A DNA stretch of 64,000 nt from the NCBI RefSeq assembly GCF_025362475.1, contig NZ_JANYGH010000014.1:1-64000 (forward strand), given 5' to 3'. The DNA comes from Mucilaginibacter sp. (lineage in GTDB: Bacteria; Bacteroidota; Bacteroidia; Sphingobacteriales; Sphingobacteriaceae). The stretch's first letter is position 1. The number at the start of each line of letters is the position of its first letter. The notes beneath the pieces are model-generated. The model had not been told where the DNA came from and made no database searches. It worked only from the letters and a program-made list of their open reading frames with translations. The translations under genes were made by a program, and so were the position numbers. Positions 36,600-45,508 of this stretch are shown in pieces.

Positions 36600-39395
36600 A
36601 TGATGAAAAAAACTATTTATGCTGCCTTAGGTGTTTTAGTCGCGAGCGTTTTACCTTCCTTTTTGTTGGCTCAGTCTGCTCCTGTAAAACAGGTTAAGTT
36701 ATCTGATTTTGATTTGCAGTCTTCGGCCCTGGTGAGTGCTACCGGTACCGAATTGTCAAGTATGAAATATCATTCGCCCGTGTACTGGTTTCCGGTTAAA
36801 GTGCCCTCAACTGTATTAACTGGTCTGGTTGCCAATAAAATTTATCCCGATCCTTACCAGGGCTTAAACAATATGCTGATCCCTGATGCATCTGATCAGT
36901 TTAACAAGGAGTATAACCTGGAGCAGTATAGCCATTTACCCAATGATCCTAATCCCTGGAAAAAACCTTACTGGTACCGCACAACTTTTAAAGTGGCTGC
37001 TGCTGATAAAGGACGCCAGTTTCAGCTGATATTTAAAGGCGTCAATTACCGCGCTGCAGTTTGGCTTAACGGTAAGCAAATTGCCGATAGTACCCAAATG
37101 GCAGGCATGTTTGCCGAGCATAACCTGGATGTAAGCAATGCAATTAATGCTGGTGGCGATAATGCATTGGCTGTAAAAATATACCCTTTGGATTATCCGG
37201 GCTATCCCGCAAAAGAACAGTTGAAAGCTTTAGGTCCGTTTTATGAAAATGGCGGCCCGACCGGAGATATAGGTAAAAACGTAACCATGCTCTGCTCTGC
37301 AGGCTGGGACTGGATCCCCCCGGTGCGCGATCGTAATATGGGCATCTGGCAACCAGTTTTTTTGCGCACAACCGGGGCGGTAACCATTGGAAGGCCGAAA
37401 CTGGTAACCAGTCTGCCAAACCTCCCCGATACCAGCATAGCTAAGCTATCGCTGAATTTAACATTATCAAATAGTACCAACACGGCTAATAATGGCAAGC
37501 TTACCATCAGCATAAAACCCGAAAATTTTACAGGGCTGCCAGTCCAGTTTACGCAAGCTGTTTCAGTTGCTGCTAACTCAGGCAAGATGGTGGAGTTAAA
37601 TGCCGATAAGATAAGCCAGCTTGTTATTCGTCAGCCAAAATTATGGTGGCCAAATGGTTATGGTAAAGCAAACCTGTATCGTATACGCCTGCAATATGCC
37701 GATGTAAAGGGAATAAGTGATGATACCACCTTTGTTTTTGGGGTGCGTGAGGTATCATCCAAAGCAAGTATGGTGAACGGTTTTGTGCGTCGCCAATTTT
37801 ACGTGAATGGTAAGTTGGTGCATTTGGTAGGCGGTGCTTGGGTACCCGATATGATGGTGAACCGTGATTCGGCACGCTACGATTATGAGATGCACTTGTG
37901 CCGTAATGCTAATGTAAACCTGGTGCGCATTTGGGGTGGAGGTGTTACACCTCCTGATGCTTTCTGGAATGCAGCTGATAAATACGGACAGATGGTATGG
38001 TCGGATTTTTGGATCACCGGCGATACACAGGGTGAGTTTAAAGGCTCGCCCGATTGGCCATTGGAAGGAAGCATATTTGTAAAAAATGTAGAGAGCACGA
38101 TTTACCGGATCCGCAATCACCCAAGTTTACTGGTATGGACGGGTGGCAACGAAGGTCATGCCCGTAAAGAACTATATGATAAAATGCGCAGTGATATCAT
38201 CGAACTGGATGGTACAAGGCCGTTCATCCCAAGTTCATCAGGCTTTGCCAAACTGCCCGAAGGATGGAAAGGCTCATGGCCGGATGATATGCCATCAGGC
38301 GTTTATAGTGGTGGTCCGTATGCCTGGAAAGATCCTAAGGATTATTATAAACTGGCAGATGCCGGCAAAGACTGGGTATTTAAGGATGAAACAGGCCTGC
38401 CATCGCAGCCGCCTTACACTACGCTGCCAAAAATTATCCCCAACCTTACCTGGGATAAAAATCTGCCATTCCCTTTAAATAACAGTTGGGGGTATCATGA
38501 TGCAGCAACAGGAGCAGGGCAATATGATAAATACTATGATGAAATGGCCAAAAGGTATGGTGCACCGAGTGATATTGTCAATTTTTCTGACAAGATGCAG
38601 TTCATGAACTATATAGGCTACCAGGGTATTTTTGAAGCCGACGGGCATAAACTGAATGAAACCGGTGGCGTAATGCTCTGGAAACTGAATGCAGCCCTGC
38701 CGAGTGTAATTTGGCAGATATACGATTGGTACCTGGAACCCAACGCGGGATACTATTCCATGCAAAATGCCTGTGAGCCTGTACATATTCAGTATAACTA
38801 TGATAACTCCAGTGTGGCTATCATTAACCGTACCCATCATGCAACAGGCAGCCTTGTTGCTACCGCCGATATTTTTGATATCAACAGCAAGCTCATCAAA
38901 TCATCAAAAGTAGAGCATGTTGGTTTGGCTTTAAATGGAGTACAGGAAGTTATCCAACTAAAAGAAATACTGGCAGGTACACAAGGCGTAAGCTTTGTAG
39001 TGCTTAACCTGAAAACGGCTACAGGCAAAGCGGTATCACACAATGTGTACTGGCTATCGGCCAATGATGATTTTAAATCATTGAATGGCATGAAACATGC
39101 TCAGGTAAGCGCCAAGGTTTTAAAAGCTGAAAAAGGTGTAAGCGAAAACAAATGGACAGTTCAGTTTACAAATAATTCAAATCAGATAGCATTCTTCGTT
39201 CGCCCGCAATTGATGAAAAACGGCGAAGAGGTAATGCCAAGCTACTGGACAGGCAACTATTTTACCCTTGCTCCGCACGAAAGTACAATTGTATCGGTAA
39301 GCGCTCCGGTAGCCAAATTAGGCAGTGTTACGCCAACCATATTGGTAGAAGGCTGGAATTTGGATAAGCAAACTGTCGTATTAGCGACTAAATAG
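36600..39395 (+). CDS. GH2-family glycoside hydrolase, exo-beta-glucosaminidase-like
   Basis: A 931-residue secreted enzyme (signal peptide to LLAQS). GH2 domains in order: jelly-roll (WLNGKQIADS), immunoglobulin-like (LWWPNGYGKANLYRIRLQY), TIM barrel and C-terminal sandwiches. The acid/base is E518 in VWTGGNEGHA and the likely nucleophile E597 in FKDETGLPS. The segment NACEPVHIQYNYDNSSVAI resembles exo-beta-D-glucosaminidases (CsxA type). Beta-mannosidase is the alternative, which would suit the mannan locus. It is the last gene of the SusCD region, followed by a terminator. Confidence 0.82.
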   Translation: MMKKTIYAALGVLVASVLPSFLLAQSAPVKQVKLSDFDLQSSALVSATGTELSSMKYHSPVYWFPVKVPSTVLTGLVANKIYPDPYQGLNNMLIPDASDQFNKEYNLEQYSHLPNDPNPWKKPYWYRTTFKVAAADKGRQFQLIFKGVNYRAAVWLNGKQIADSTQMAGMFAEHNLDVSNAINAGGDNALAVKIYPLDYPGYPAKEQLKALGPFYENGGPTGDIGKNVTMLCSAGWDWIPPVRDRNMGIWQPVFLRTTGAVTIGRPKLVTSLPNLPDTSIAKLSLNLTLSNSTNTANNGKLTISIKPENFTGLPVQFTQAVSVAANSGKMVELNADKISQLVIRQPKLWWPNGYGKANLYRIRLQYADVKGISDDTTFVFGVREVSSKASMVNGFVRRQFYVNGKLVHLVGGAWVPDMMVNRDSARYDYEMHLCRNANVNLVRIWGGGVTPPDAFWNAADKYGQMVWSDFWITGDTQGEFKGSPDWPLEGSIFVKNVESTIYRIRNHPSLLVWTGGNEGHARKELYDKMRSDIIELDGTRPFIPSSSGFAKLPEGWKGSWPDDMPSGVYSGGPYAWKDPKDYYKLADAGKDWVFKDETGLPSQPPYTTLPKIIPNLTWDKNLPFPLNNSWGYHDAATGAGQYDKYYDEMAKRYGAPSDIVNFSDKMQFMNYIGYQGIFEADGHKLNETGGVMLWKLNAALPSVIWQIYDWYLEPNAGYYSMQNACEPVHIQYNYDNSSVAIINRTHHATGSLVATADIFDINSKLIKSSKVEHVGLALNGVQEVIQLKEILAGTQGVSFVVLNLKTATGKAVSHNVYWLSANDDFKSLNGMKHAQVSAKVLKAEKGVSENKWTVQFTNNSNQIAFFVRPQLMKNGEEVMPSYWTGNYFTLAPHESTIVSVSAPVAKLGSVTPTILVEGWNLDKQTVVLATK

Positions 39396-39408
39396 TTCGG
39401 TCCATCAT

Positions 39409-39450
39409 AAACAACAACGCCCCGTTCTTTTGAACAGGGCGTTGTTGTTT
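39409..39450. terminator. Bidirectional intrinsic terminator
   Basis: A long stem (AAACAACAACGCCC / GGGCGTTGTTGTTT with inner GTTC/GAAC) has A's on one side and T's on the other. It lies between the converging GH2 and agmatine deiminase genes. Confidence 0.9.
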
Positions 39451-39506
39451 ATGAGATTTAATAATTTATATAATCTGCATATTTATAATCTGCACATCTG
39501 AAATCA

Positions 39507-40565
39507 TCAAATCTCCGGTTCCTGCTGGCTCAGGCAATGAAAGCTGCCTAATCCCCAGATAATATCTGTTGAATCAATACCCACCACTTCGCGGTCAGGG
39601 AAACATTGCTGGATAATCTGCAACGCCTTATCATCATTAACAGAACGATAGGTAGGCACAACTACTGCCGAGTTGGCTATATAAAAATTAGCGTAGGATG
39701 CAGGCAGACGGGTATCGTCGTGAATAACTTCATCAGGCATAGGTAATTCCACAACGTTAAGTTGTTTACCGTTGAGCAGGCGCATGGTTTTTAATGCTTC
39801 CAGGTTTTCCTGTAGTAAGTGATAGTTGTCGTCGTTTTTATTTTCCTCAACTACGGTAACCACGGTGTCTTCATTTACAAAGCGGGTGATATCGTCAATA
39901 TGCCCATCCGTATCATCGCCCACAATGCCATCGCCCAACCATAAAATTTGCTCGGCGCCGTAATAATTACGAAGATAGCCTTCAATTTGCTGTTGATTTA
40001 ACTGCGGGTTGCGGTTTTTGTTGAGCAGGCATGCAGTGGTGGTTAAAATGGTGCCCTTGCCATTAAAATCAACAGAGCCACCTTCCATTACAATACCCGG
40101 ATTAAATACAGGCAAACCAAAATGTTTTCCGATTTTTGTAGGAATCACATCGTCCAGATCAAAGGGAGGATATTTGCCGCCCCAGGCGTTGTAGCCCCAA
40201 TCAACAATAGCTTTCTGTTTAGTATCAGGATTGATCAAAAATGCAGGTCCGTGATCACGGCACCAGGCATCGTTGGTAGCAAATTCAAATAGTTCCACCC
40301 GGCTCATGTCGACACCTGCGTTTTGCAGTTGAAAAGCCACAGATGCCTTCATGTTTTCATCAACCACGTTGATGCGAACCAATTCGCCTTTGGCTAATAC
40401 TTTGATGAATTCGATGTAGGAGGTGTAAATAGTATCTAACTTTCCCGGCCACGAAGCCTCTTTATGAGGCCAGCTTAACCAGGTTGCTGTATGGCGCGCC
40501 CATTCAGCTGGGAAGGAAAATCCCTGCGATGCAGGAGTTTGTATAGTTGAAGTATTTTGGCTCAT
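39507..40565 (-). CDS. aguA: Agmatine deiminase
   Basis: A 352-residue enzyme of the agmatine/peptidylarginine deiminase family. It converts agmatine to N-carbamoylputrescine and ammonia. Motifs: WLSWPHKEASWPG near the N-terminus, DAWCRDHGPAFLI, GDDTDGHIDDITRFV with the catalytic His/Asp, and the C-terminal GLGSFHC with catalytic C344. The product is used by the amidase encoded upstream on the same strand (40853-41722). The two genes are separated by a 245-bp repeat element. Confidence 0.95.
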   Translation of the reverse strand: MSQNTSTIQTPASQGFSFPAEWARHTATWLSWPHKEASWPGKLDTIYTSYIEFIKVLAKGELVRINVVDENMKASVAFQLQNAGVDMSRVELFEFATNDAWCRDHGPAFLINPDTKQKAIVDWGYNAWGGKYPPFDLDDVIPTKIGKHFGLPVFNPGIVMEGGSVDFNGKGTILTTTACLLNKNRNPQLNQQQIEGYLRNYYGAEQILWLGDGIVGDDTDGHIDDITRFVNEDTVVTVVEENKNDDNYHLLQENLEALKTMRLLNGKQLNVVELPMPDEVIHDDTRLPASYANFYIANSAVVVPTYRSVNDDKALQIIQQCFPDREVVGIDSTDIIWGLGSFHCLSQQEPEI

Positions 40566-40595
40566 AATTGATAAAGCAAATATTTATATCCCACT

Positions 40596-40840
40596 CGTCA
40601 TTGCGAGGTACGAAGCAATCCCCGACCTATAGAGCCGCTCTGTAAAGTTAGAGATTGCTTCGTGCCTACCTATGACGTTTTTTTGCAAAAAAAACTTTTT
40701 GTCATCCTGAACGGAGTGAAGGATCTGTTATTCGCCCTGTAAAGTCTGCGAATAGATCCTTCACTCCGTTCAGGATGACAAACCTTTTAAATCGACATTT
40801 CCCCTTCAGTGCCCACTGGGTTTTAAAACTCGCAATGACG
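40596..40840. repeat. 245-bp composite element with CGTCATTGCGAG terminal inverted repeats
   Basis: CGTCATTGCGAG (40596-40607) and CTCGCAATGACG (40829-40840) are exact inverted ends. Inside lie a GATTGCTTCGTGCC/GGTACGAAGCAATC hairpin and a perfect 26-bp inverted repeat (40701-40726 with 40754-40779). No open frame is present. Size and ends resemble a MITE. Related sequences occur at 16592-16688 and 56695-56913. Confidence 0.75.
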
Positions 40841-40852
40841 GTGGGAGGTGTT

Positions 40853-41722
40853 TTAGTCTTCGTCCAATAAACGTTTAGTTATCGGCTGATAACTGTCAAT
40901 TCTTCTATCCCTCAAAAACGGCCAATGACTTCTGTAATAATCAGATTTATCTAAATCCAGTTCCTGCACAACAACTTCTTCCTCGTTATGTGAGGTTTGC
41001 TGAATAATTGCTCCAAATGGATTTGCAAAGAATGATCCTCCCCAAAATTTAACGCCAGCTTCTTCGCCAACACGATTAACACTTACTACGTGTATGCCAT
41101 TAGCTACAGCGTGTGAGCGTTGAATGGTTTGCCATGCATTGTATTGCTCTACGTTAGTAGCTTCATCCTGCGTGGTTGCCCAGCCAATTGCTGTTGGGTA
41201 AAATAAAATATCGGCACCCATTAATGCGGTAATGCGTGCAGCTTCGGGGTACCATTGATCCCAGCAAATAAGTACGCCTAATTTGCCGTATTTGGTTTTA
41301 AATACTTTGTAACCCAAGTCGCCGGGGGTGAAATAAAATTTTTCGTAAAAGCCGGGATCATCAGGAATGTGCATTTTACGGTATTTGCCTAAGTAGCTGC
41401 CATCGGCATCTAAAACGGCGGTTGTGTTATGATAAAGACCTTGCGCACGTTTCTCAAACAGCGAAGCAATGATTACTACGTTAAGCTCGGCAGCAACTTT
41501 TGATAACTCATCCGTTGATGGGCCGGGGATAGCTTCGGCAAGTTTAAAGTTGTCATAATCCTCAACGTCACAAAAATAAAGTGAGGTAAACAGTTCCTGT
41601 AAACAAACTATCTGTGCGCCTTTGGCCGCTGCTTCTCTTACTTTAACAATGGCTTTTTGCATGTTCTGCTGCTTATCTGCAGTACAGCTCATTTGCACTA
41701 TGCCAACCTTTACTTTATTCAT
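40853..41722 (-). CDS. aguB: N-carbamoylputrescine amidase
   Basis: A 289-residue nitrilase-superfamily enzyme with the Glu-Lys-Cys triad: E43 in LQELF, K116 in YRKMHIP and C153 in LICWDQWYPEAAR. It hydrolyses N-carbamoylputrescine to putrescine. DDPGFYEKFYFTPGD is typical of the plant/bacterial AguB branch. It lies upstream of aguA on the same strand, so both steps from agmatine to putrescine are encoded here; arginine decarboxylase is not in the window. Confidence 0.95.
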   Translation of the reverse strand: MNKVKVGIVQMSCTADKQQNMQKAIVKVREAAAKGAQIVCLQELFTSLYFCDVEDYDNFKLAEAIPGPSTDELSKVAAELNVVIIASLFEKRAQGLYHNTTAVLDADGSYLGKYRKMHIPDDPGFYEKFYFTPGDLGYKVFKTKYGKLGVLICWDQWYPEAARITALMGADILFYPTAIGWATTQDEATNVEQYNAWQTIQRSHAVANGIHVVSVNRVGEEAGVKFWGGSFFANPFGAIIQQTSHNEEEVVVQELDLDKSDYYRSHWPFLRDRRIDSYQPITKRLLDED

Positions 41723-41739
41723 ATTGATAAAAATTTGCG

Positions 41740-41747
41740 CAAAAATA
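41740..41747 (-). promoter_or_regulatory. Candidate -7 box of aguB (TATTTTTG)
   Basis: On the minus strand TATTTTTG matches TAnnTTTG, 17 bases before the aguB start. The -33 element was not found. Confidence 0.5.
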
Positions 41748-41878
41748 CTTCTTTTTAAAGATTAGTGATTAGTTGATTAAAGATTAGTTAGAATTTTGAC
41801 CATTAGATTAGAGATTAATAATTTGTGAACAAACAGTGAATTTATTAGTTGATAAAATTTAACTAATTACTAATTAAC

Positions 41879-41886
41879 TATCTTTG
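41879..41886 (+). promoter_or_regulatory. Candidate -7 box TATCTTTG
   Basis: TATCTTTG matches the Bacteroidetes TAnnTTTG consensus, 7 bases before the ATG at 41894, implying a very short leader. Confidence 0.55.
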
Positions 41887-41893
41887 CGGCCGA

Positions 41894-42838
41894 ATGACAG
41901 AAATAGAAGATATAGTTGACGAAGGCACCGAGCATAAAACCTGGAAAGGTAAGCTTTGGAATGTAGTTAAGGTTATTTTAATAATAGTGGTTACCGGCGG
42001 CCTGCTTTATTGGGTTTTTAGCAAGGTTCCTTTTGCTAAAATAAAATTCCGCCTTGCGCATGCTAACCGTGCCTGGTTAACTGCTGCTATTCTTTGCTAC
42101 ATTGGCTCAATGCTGTTTTCGTCATGGCGTTTACTCAGTTTCTTTAAATCTATTGGCCTTAAGCTGGATTGGCGTTTCAACCTGCGCTTATATTTTTTAG
42201 GTCTGTGCTACAACGTGTTACTACCGGGCGGTATAGGCGGCGATGGTTATAAAATTTACTTACTGCACAAAACCTATAAACTACCTACCAAAAAAGTTTT
42301 CTGGGCTATTTTGTTTGATAGGCTAAGCGGCTTTTGGGCTATTGGCGCTATTGTGGTTGGCCTTATTATTTTAATCCCGAGTTTTCCGTATCATTTGGCC
42401 ATTCCGCTGAGTATCGTGTCGGTGGGTTCAGTAATTTATTATTTTGTTGCACGAAAATTTTTCAGGGATTATACCCATAATTTTTTCTCAGGCCATTTAA
42501 AGGCTATCGGTGTACAAAGTATGCAATTGCTTACTATTGTATGCCTGCTGCTTGCACAGGATTTTAACGGCAAGTTTGCGCCTTACCTGTTATCGTTTCT
42601 CTTCTCTTCATTAGCAGCAATTATCCCCTTTAGTTTAGGTGGCGGCGGTATCAGGGATGCACTTTTTTTAACCCTGGCACGTCAGTTTAATCTTACGGAA
42701 GATATGGCTGTTTATTTAAGCTTTGGCTTTTACCTCGTCTCTATTTTTGTTGCCTTAATAGGTATTTACTATGTGATACGCCCAAGCCGGCTTGAGAAAG
42801 GGTTGCAAAAACCATCGGAATTTACTTCGGAAAATTAG
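41894..42838 (+). CDS. YbhN/LPG-synthase-TM-like membrane protein
   Basis: A 314-residue protein of the lysylphosphatidylglycerol-synthase transmembrane-region family (UPF0104). Seven to eight hydrophobic helices are visible. Conserved features include the region YNVLLPGGIGGDGYKIYLL followed by ILFDRLSGFWAI, and a late PFSLGGGGIRDALFL. It lacks the soluble aminoacyl-transferase domain of MprF, so the enzymatic role is unknown; membrane lipid handling is the usual suggestion. Confidence 0.85.
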   Translation: MTEIEDIVDEGTEHKTWKGKLWNVVKVILIIVVTGGLLYWVFSKVPFAKIKFRLAHANRAWLTAAILCYIGSMLFSSWRLLSFFKSIGLKLDWRFNLRLYFLGLCYNVLLPGGIGGDGYKIYLLHKTYKLPTKKVFWAILFDRLSGFWAIGAIVVGLIILIPSFPYHLAIPLSIVSVGSVIYYFVARKFFRDYTHNFFSGHLKAIGVQSMQLLTIVCLLLAQDFNGKFAPYLLSFLFSSLAAIIPFSLGGGGIRDALFLTLARQFNLTEDMAVYLSFGFYLVSIFVALIGIYYVIRPSRLEKGLQKPSEFTSEN

Positions 42839-42955
42839 TTGTTAGTCGGAATAATATTCCAATTTAAAACTCATATTAGAATCATATTCTGAATTTTGCA
42901 AGTGCGGCAACCATTTACTTAAATTGGCGTTCTATATATAAACCAATTTATTTTA

Positions 42956-44731
42956 ATGAGCCATTTTAATGATTTTAATAATCCGCAGGTAGCGGCATTG
43001 CCCGGTCATTTAAAACAATTTATAGTAGATCAGCACTACGAACATTACACGCCCATTGATCATGCGGTTTGGCGTTATGTAATGCGGCAAAACTATAGTT
43101 ACTTAAAGGATGTTGCTTATTATCCGTACATCCCCGGTTTAACCAAAGCCGGATTAACTATTGAACGGATCCCAAACTTACAGGAGATGAATGATGCCCT
43201 TACCAAAATTGGCTGGGGAGCTGTTACTGTTGATGGTTTTATACCACCTGCCGCCTTTATGGAATACCAGGCTTACAGGGTGCTGGTAATAGCTGCAGAC
43301 ATTAGGCAGTTACGCCATATTGAATATACACCCGCGCCCGATATTATACACGAATCGGCAGGGCACGCGCCAATTATTGCCGATAAGGATTACCATGAAT
43401 ATTTGAGCTATTTTGGTTCGATAGGGGCGAAAGCGATGTTTTCGGCGCAGGATTTTGAACTTTATGAAGCCATCAGGGCCCTATCAATTTTAAAAGAAAT
43501 GCCCGATGCTGACCCTGAAGAGATCAGGAAAGCCGATGAACTGGTAGCTTTCAGGCAGGAAAACATGGGCGAGCCATCAGAAATGGCATTGCTAAGCCGC
43601 CTGCATTGGTGGACGGTGGAATATGGCCTGATTGGTACATTAGAGAATCCGAAGATATATGGTGCCGGCCTGCTGTCATCTATTGGGGAAAGTGCCAGCT
43701 GTATGACGGCCGAAGTTAAAAAGCTTTGGTATACCATTGATGCCCTTAACTACAGCTATGATATTACTAAAACCCAACCCCAGTTATTTGTAACGCCAAA
43801 CTTTCAAAACCTGATAGATGTGCTGGAGCAATTTGCCAATTCCATGTCGTTCCGCAGGGGAGGAGCTTATGGTTTGGGTAAGGCTTTTGAAAGTAAAAAC
43901 ACCTGTACGGTGGTCTATAGCTCAGGCTTACAGGTTTCCGGTACGATTACCGATTTTAGAGTTGGTAAAAATGAAGATCCTTATTTTTTAAAAACCAGCG
44001 GACCATCTGTTTTGTCAGTGAATAACAAGCAACTAAAAGGTCATGGTAAAAATTATCATCAGGATGGTTTCAGCTCGCCTGTTGGTAAACTTAAAAATAT
44101 GCAGCCTTTAGAAAACATGGGGTTGGCGGAGTTGGAAGACATCGGTATTGCAATTAAGAAAGACACGATCCTTGATTTTGAAAGTGGTATCACGGTTAAA
44201 GGCAGGGTTAAAAATATCTTTGTATCCGAAGGGAAAACGCAGATAATTACTTTTACGCATTGTAGCGTTACTGATGAAAAAGGCGTAATACTATTTGATC
44301 CGTCATGGGGCGTTTATGATATGGCTGTGGGCGAAAGCATCACATCGGTATTTTGCGGTGCAGCTGATAAGGAGGCATTTGAGGAAGTTATTTACAAATC
44401 AAAAACTGCCACCCATCATGTAGAGCATGACTTTAAAAATATAGAATTGCACAAGTTATACCAGCAGGTGCGCTATTGCCGTCAAAAACAAGGTGAATAT
44501 AGTTTTTTAGGCAATGTTTGGCTTAAATTGCAAAAAGATCATCATGACGACTGGCTTTGTGCCCTGGAGATACTGGAGTTGCTGGAACATGAGGAGATTG
44601 AGCCGATACTGGTAGCTGAGATTCGTGGTTTTCTTAAGCAAAAGGTAAAAGACCAGCCCGAATTAAAAAAACTTATCACTGATGGTTTTTACCTTATTGA
44701 ACATCCTGTTGAGCAAAAATTGGTATTTTAG
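42956..44731 (+). CDS. Pterin-dependent aromatic amino acid hydroxylase
   Basis: A 591-residue protein with the phenylalanine hydroxylase catalytic fold in the first ~290 residues: IPNLQEMNDALTKIGWGAV, then the iron ligands H132 and H137 in HESAGHAPI and probably E222 in WWTVEYGL. About 85 residues separate H137 and E222, against about 40 in the classical enzymes, owing to a helical insertion (about residues 160-205). A C-terminal extension of ~290 residues is of unknown function. It likely converts Phe to Tyr using a tetrahydropterin. An SDR gene follows 8 bases later and may recycle or make the pterin. Confidence 0.85.
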   Translation: MSHFNDFNNPQVAALPGHLKQFIVDQHYEHYTPIDHAVWRYVMRQNYSYLKDVAYYPYIPGLTKAGLTIERIPNLQEMNDALTKIGWGAVTVDGFIPPAAFMEYQAYRVLVIAADIRQLRHIEYTPAPDIIHESAGHAPIIADKDYHEYLSYFGSIGAKAMFSAQDFELYEAIRALSILKEMPDADPEEIRKADELVAFRQENMGEPSEMALLSRLHWWTVEYGLIGTLENPKIYGAGLLSSIGESASCMTAEVKKLWYTIDALNYSYDITKTQPQLFVTPNFQNLIDVLEQFANSMSFRRGGAYGLGKAFESKNTCTVVYSSGLQVSGTITDFRVGKNEDPYFLKTSGPSVLSVNNKQLKGHGKNYHQDGFSSPVGKLKNMQPLENMGLAELEDIGIAIKKDTILDFESGITVKGRVKNIFVSEGKTQIITFTHCSVTDEKGVILFDPSWGVYDMAVGESITSVFCGAADKEAFEEVIYKSKTATHHVEHDFKNIELHKLYQQVRYCRQKQGEYSFLGNVWLKLQKDHHDDWLCALEILELLEHEEIEPILVAEIRGFLKQKVKDQPELKKLITDGFYLIEHPVEQKLVF

Positions 44732-44739
44732 TCGCTACT

Positions 44740-45444
44740 ATGAACATCATTATAACAGGCGCCAGCAGCGGCGTAGGATTTGAAGCTGTAATTGAACTTA
44801 TACTATCAGGAAACCATAAGGTAATTGCCCTTGCCCGCTCGCAGGATAAACTGGAGCGTTTGCTGGAGATAGCCCATGGCCTTAACCCCGATTGCCCGTT
44901 ATATGCCCTTACTTTTGATATTGTGCACGATGATTACCTGGGTTTACAGCAATTTATCGAGGTTAATTTTGATAACAAGGTGGATATTTTAATCAATAAC
45001 GCAGGGGTGCTTATTAATAAACCTTTTACCCAGTTGTTAGAAACCGATTTTGTAGAAATGCTGCAAAGTAATTTTATAGGTCATGTACGTATTATACAAG
45101 CGCTTTTATCATTAATTTCGGCAGGGGGGCATATACTAAATATTGGCAGTATGGGCGGCTACTCCGGTAGTGCCAAATTTCCGGGTTTGTCGGCTTATTC
45201 GGCCAGCAAATCAGCGCTGCACACGTTAACGGAGTGCCTGGCGCAGGAACTTGCAGATCAGGATATTAAGGTAAACTGCCTGGCATTAGGGTCGGCACAA
45301 ACAGAAATGCTGGAGAAGGCTTTTCCTGGGTACCAGTCGCCGGTTTTGGCATTTGAAATGGGTAAGTATATTGCAGATTTCGCATTAACGGGTCATAAAT
45401 TTTTTAATGGTAAGGTTTTGCCCGTTGCAGTAAGCACGCCATAA
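44740..45444 (+). CDS. Short-chain dehydrogenase/reductase
   Basis: A 234-residue classical SDR: cofactor motif GASSGVGFE, NNAG (residue ~88), and catalytic Ser/Tyr/Lys with YSASKSAL. It starts 8 bases after the aromatic hydroxylase stop, so the two are co-transcribed. A pterin-reducing role (sepiapterin or dihydropteridine reductase-like) is inferred from this pairing only. Confidence 0.85.
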   Translation: MNIIITGASSGVGFEAVIELILSGNHKVIALARSQDKLERLLEIAHGLNPDCPLYALTFDIVHDDYLGLQQFIEVNFDNKVDILINNAGVLINKPFTQLLETDFVEMLQSNFIGHVRIIQALLSLISAGGHILNIGSMGGYSGSAKFPGLSAYSASKSALHTLTECLAQELADQDIKVNCLALGSAQTEMLEKAFPGYQSPVLAFEMGKYIADFALTGHKFFNGKVLPVAVSTP

Positions 45445-45508
45445 AATAATATTAAGTTATTACAAATATTTTATAACTTACGGGATATAAAAACCGTAAA
45501 AACCCCAT

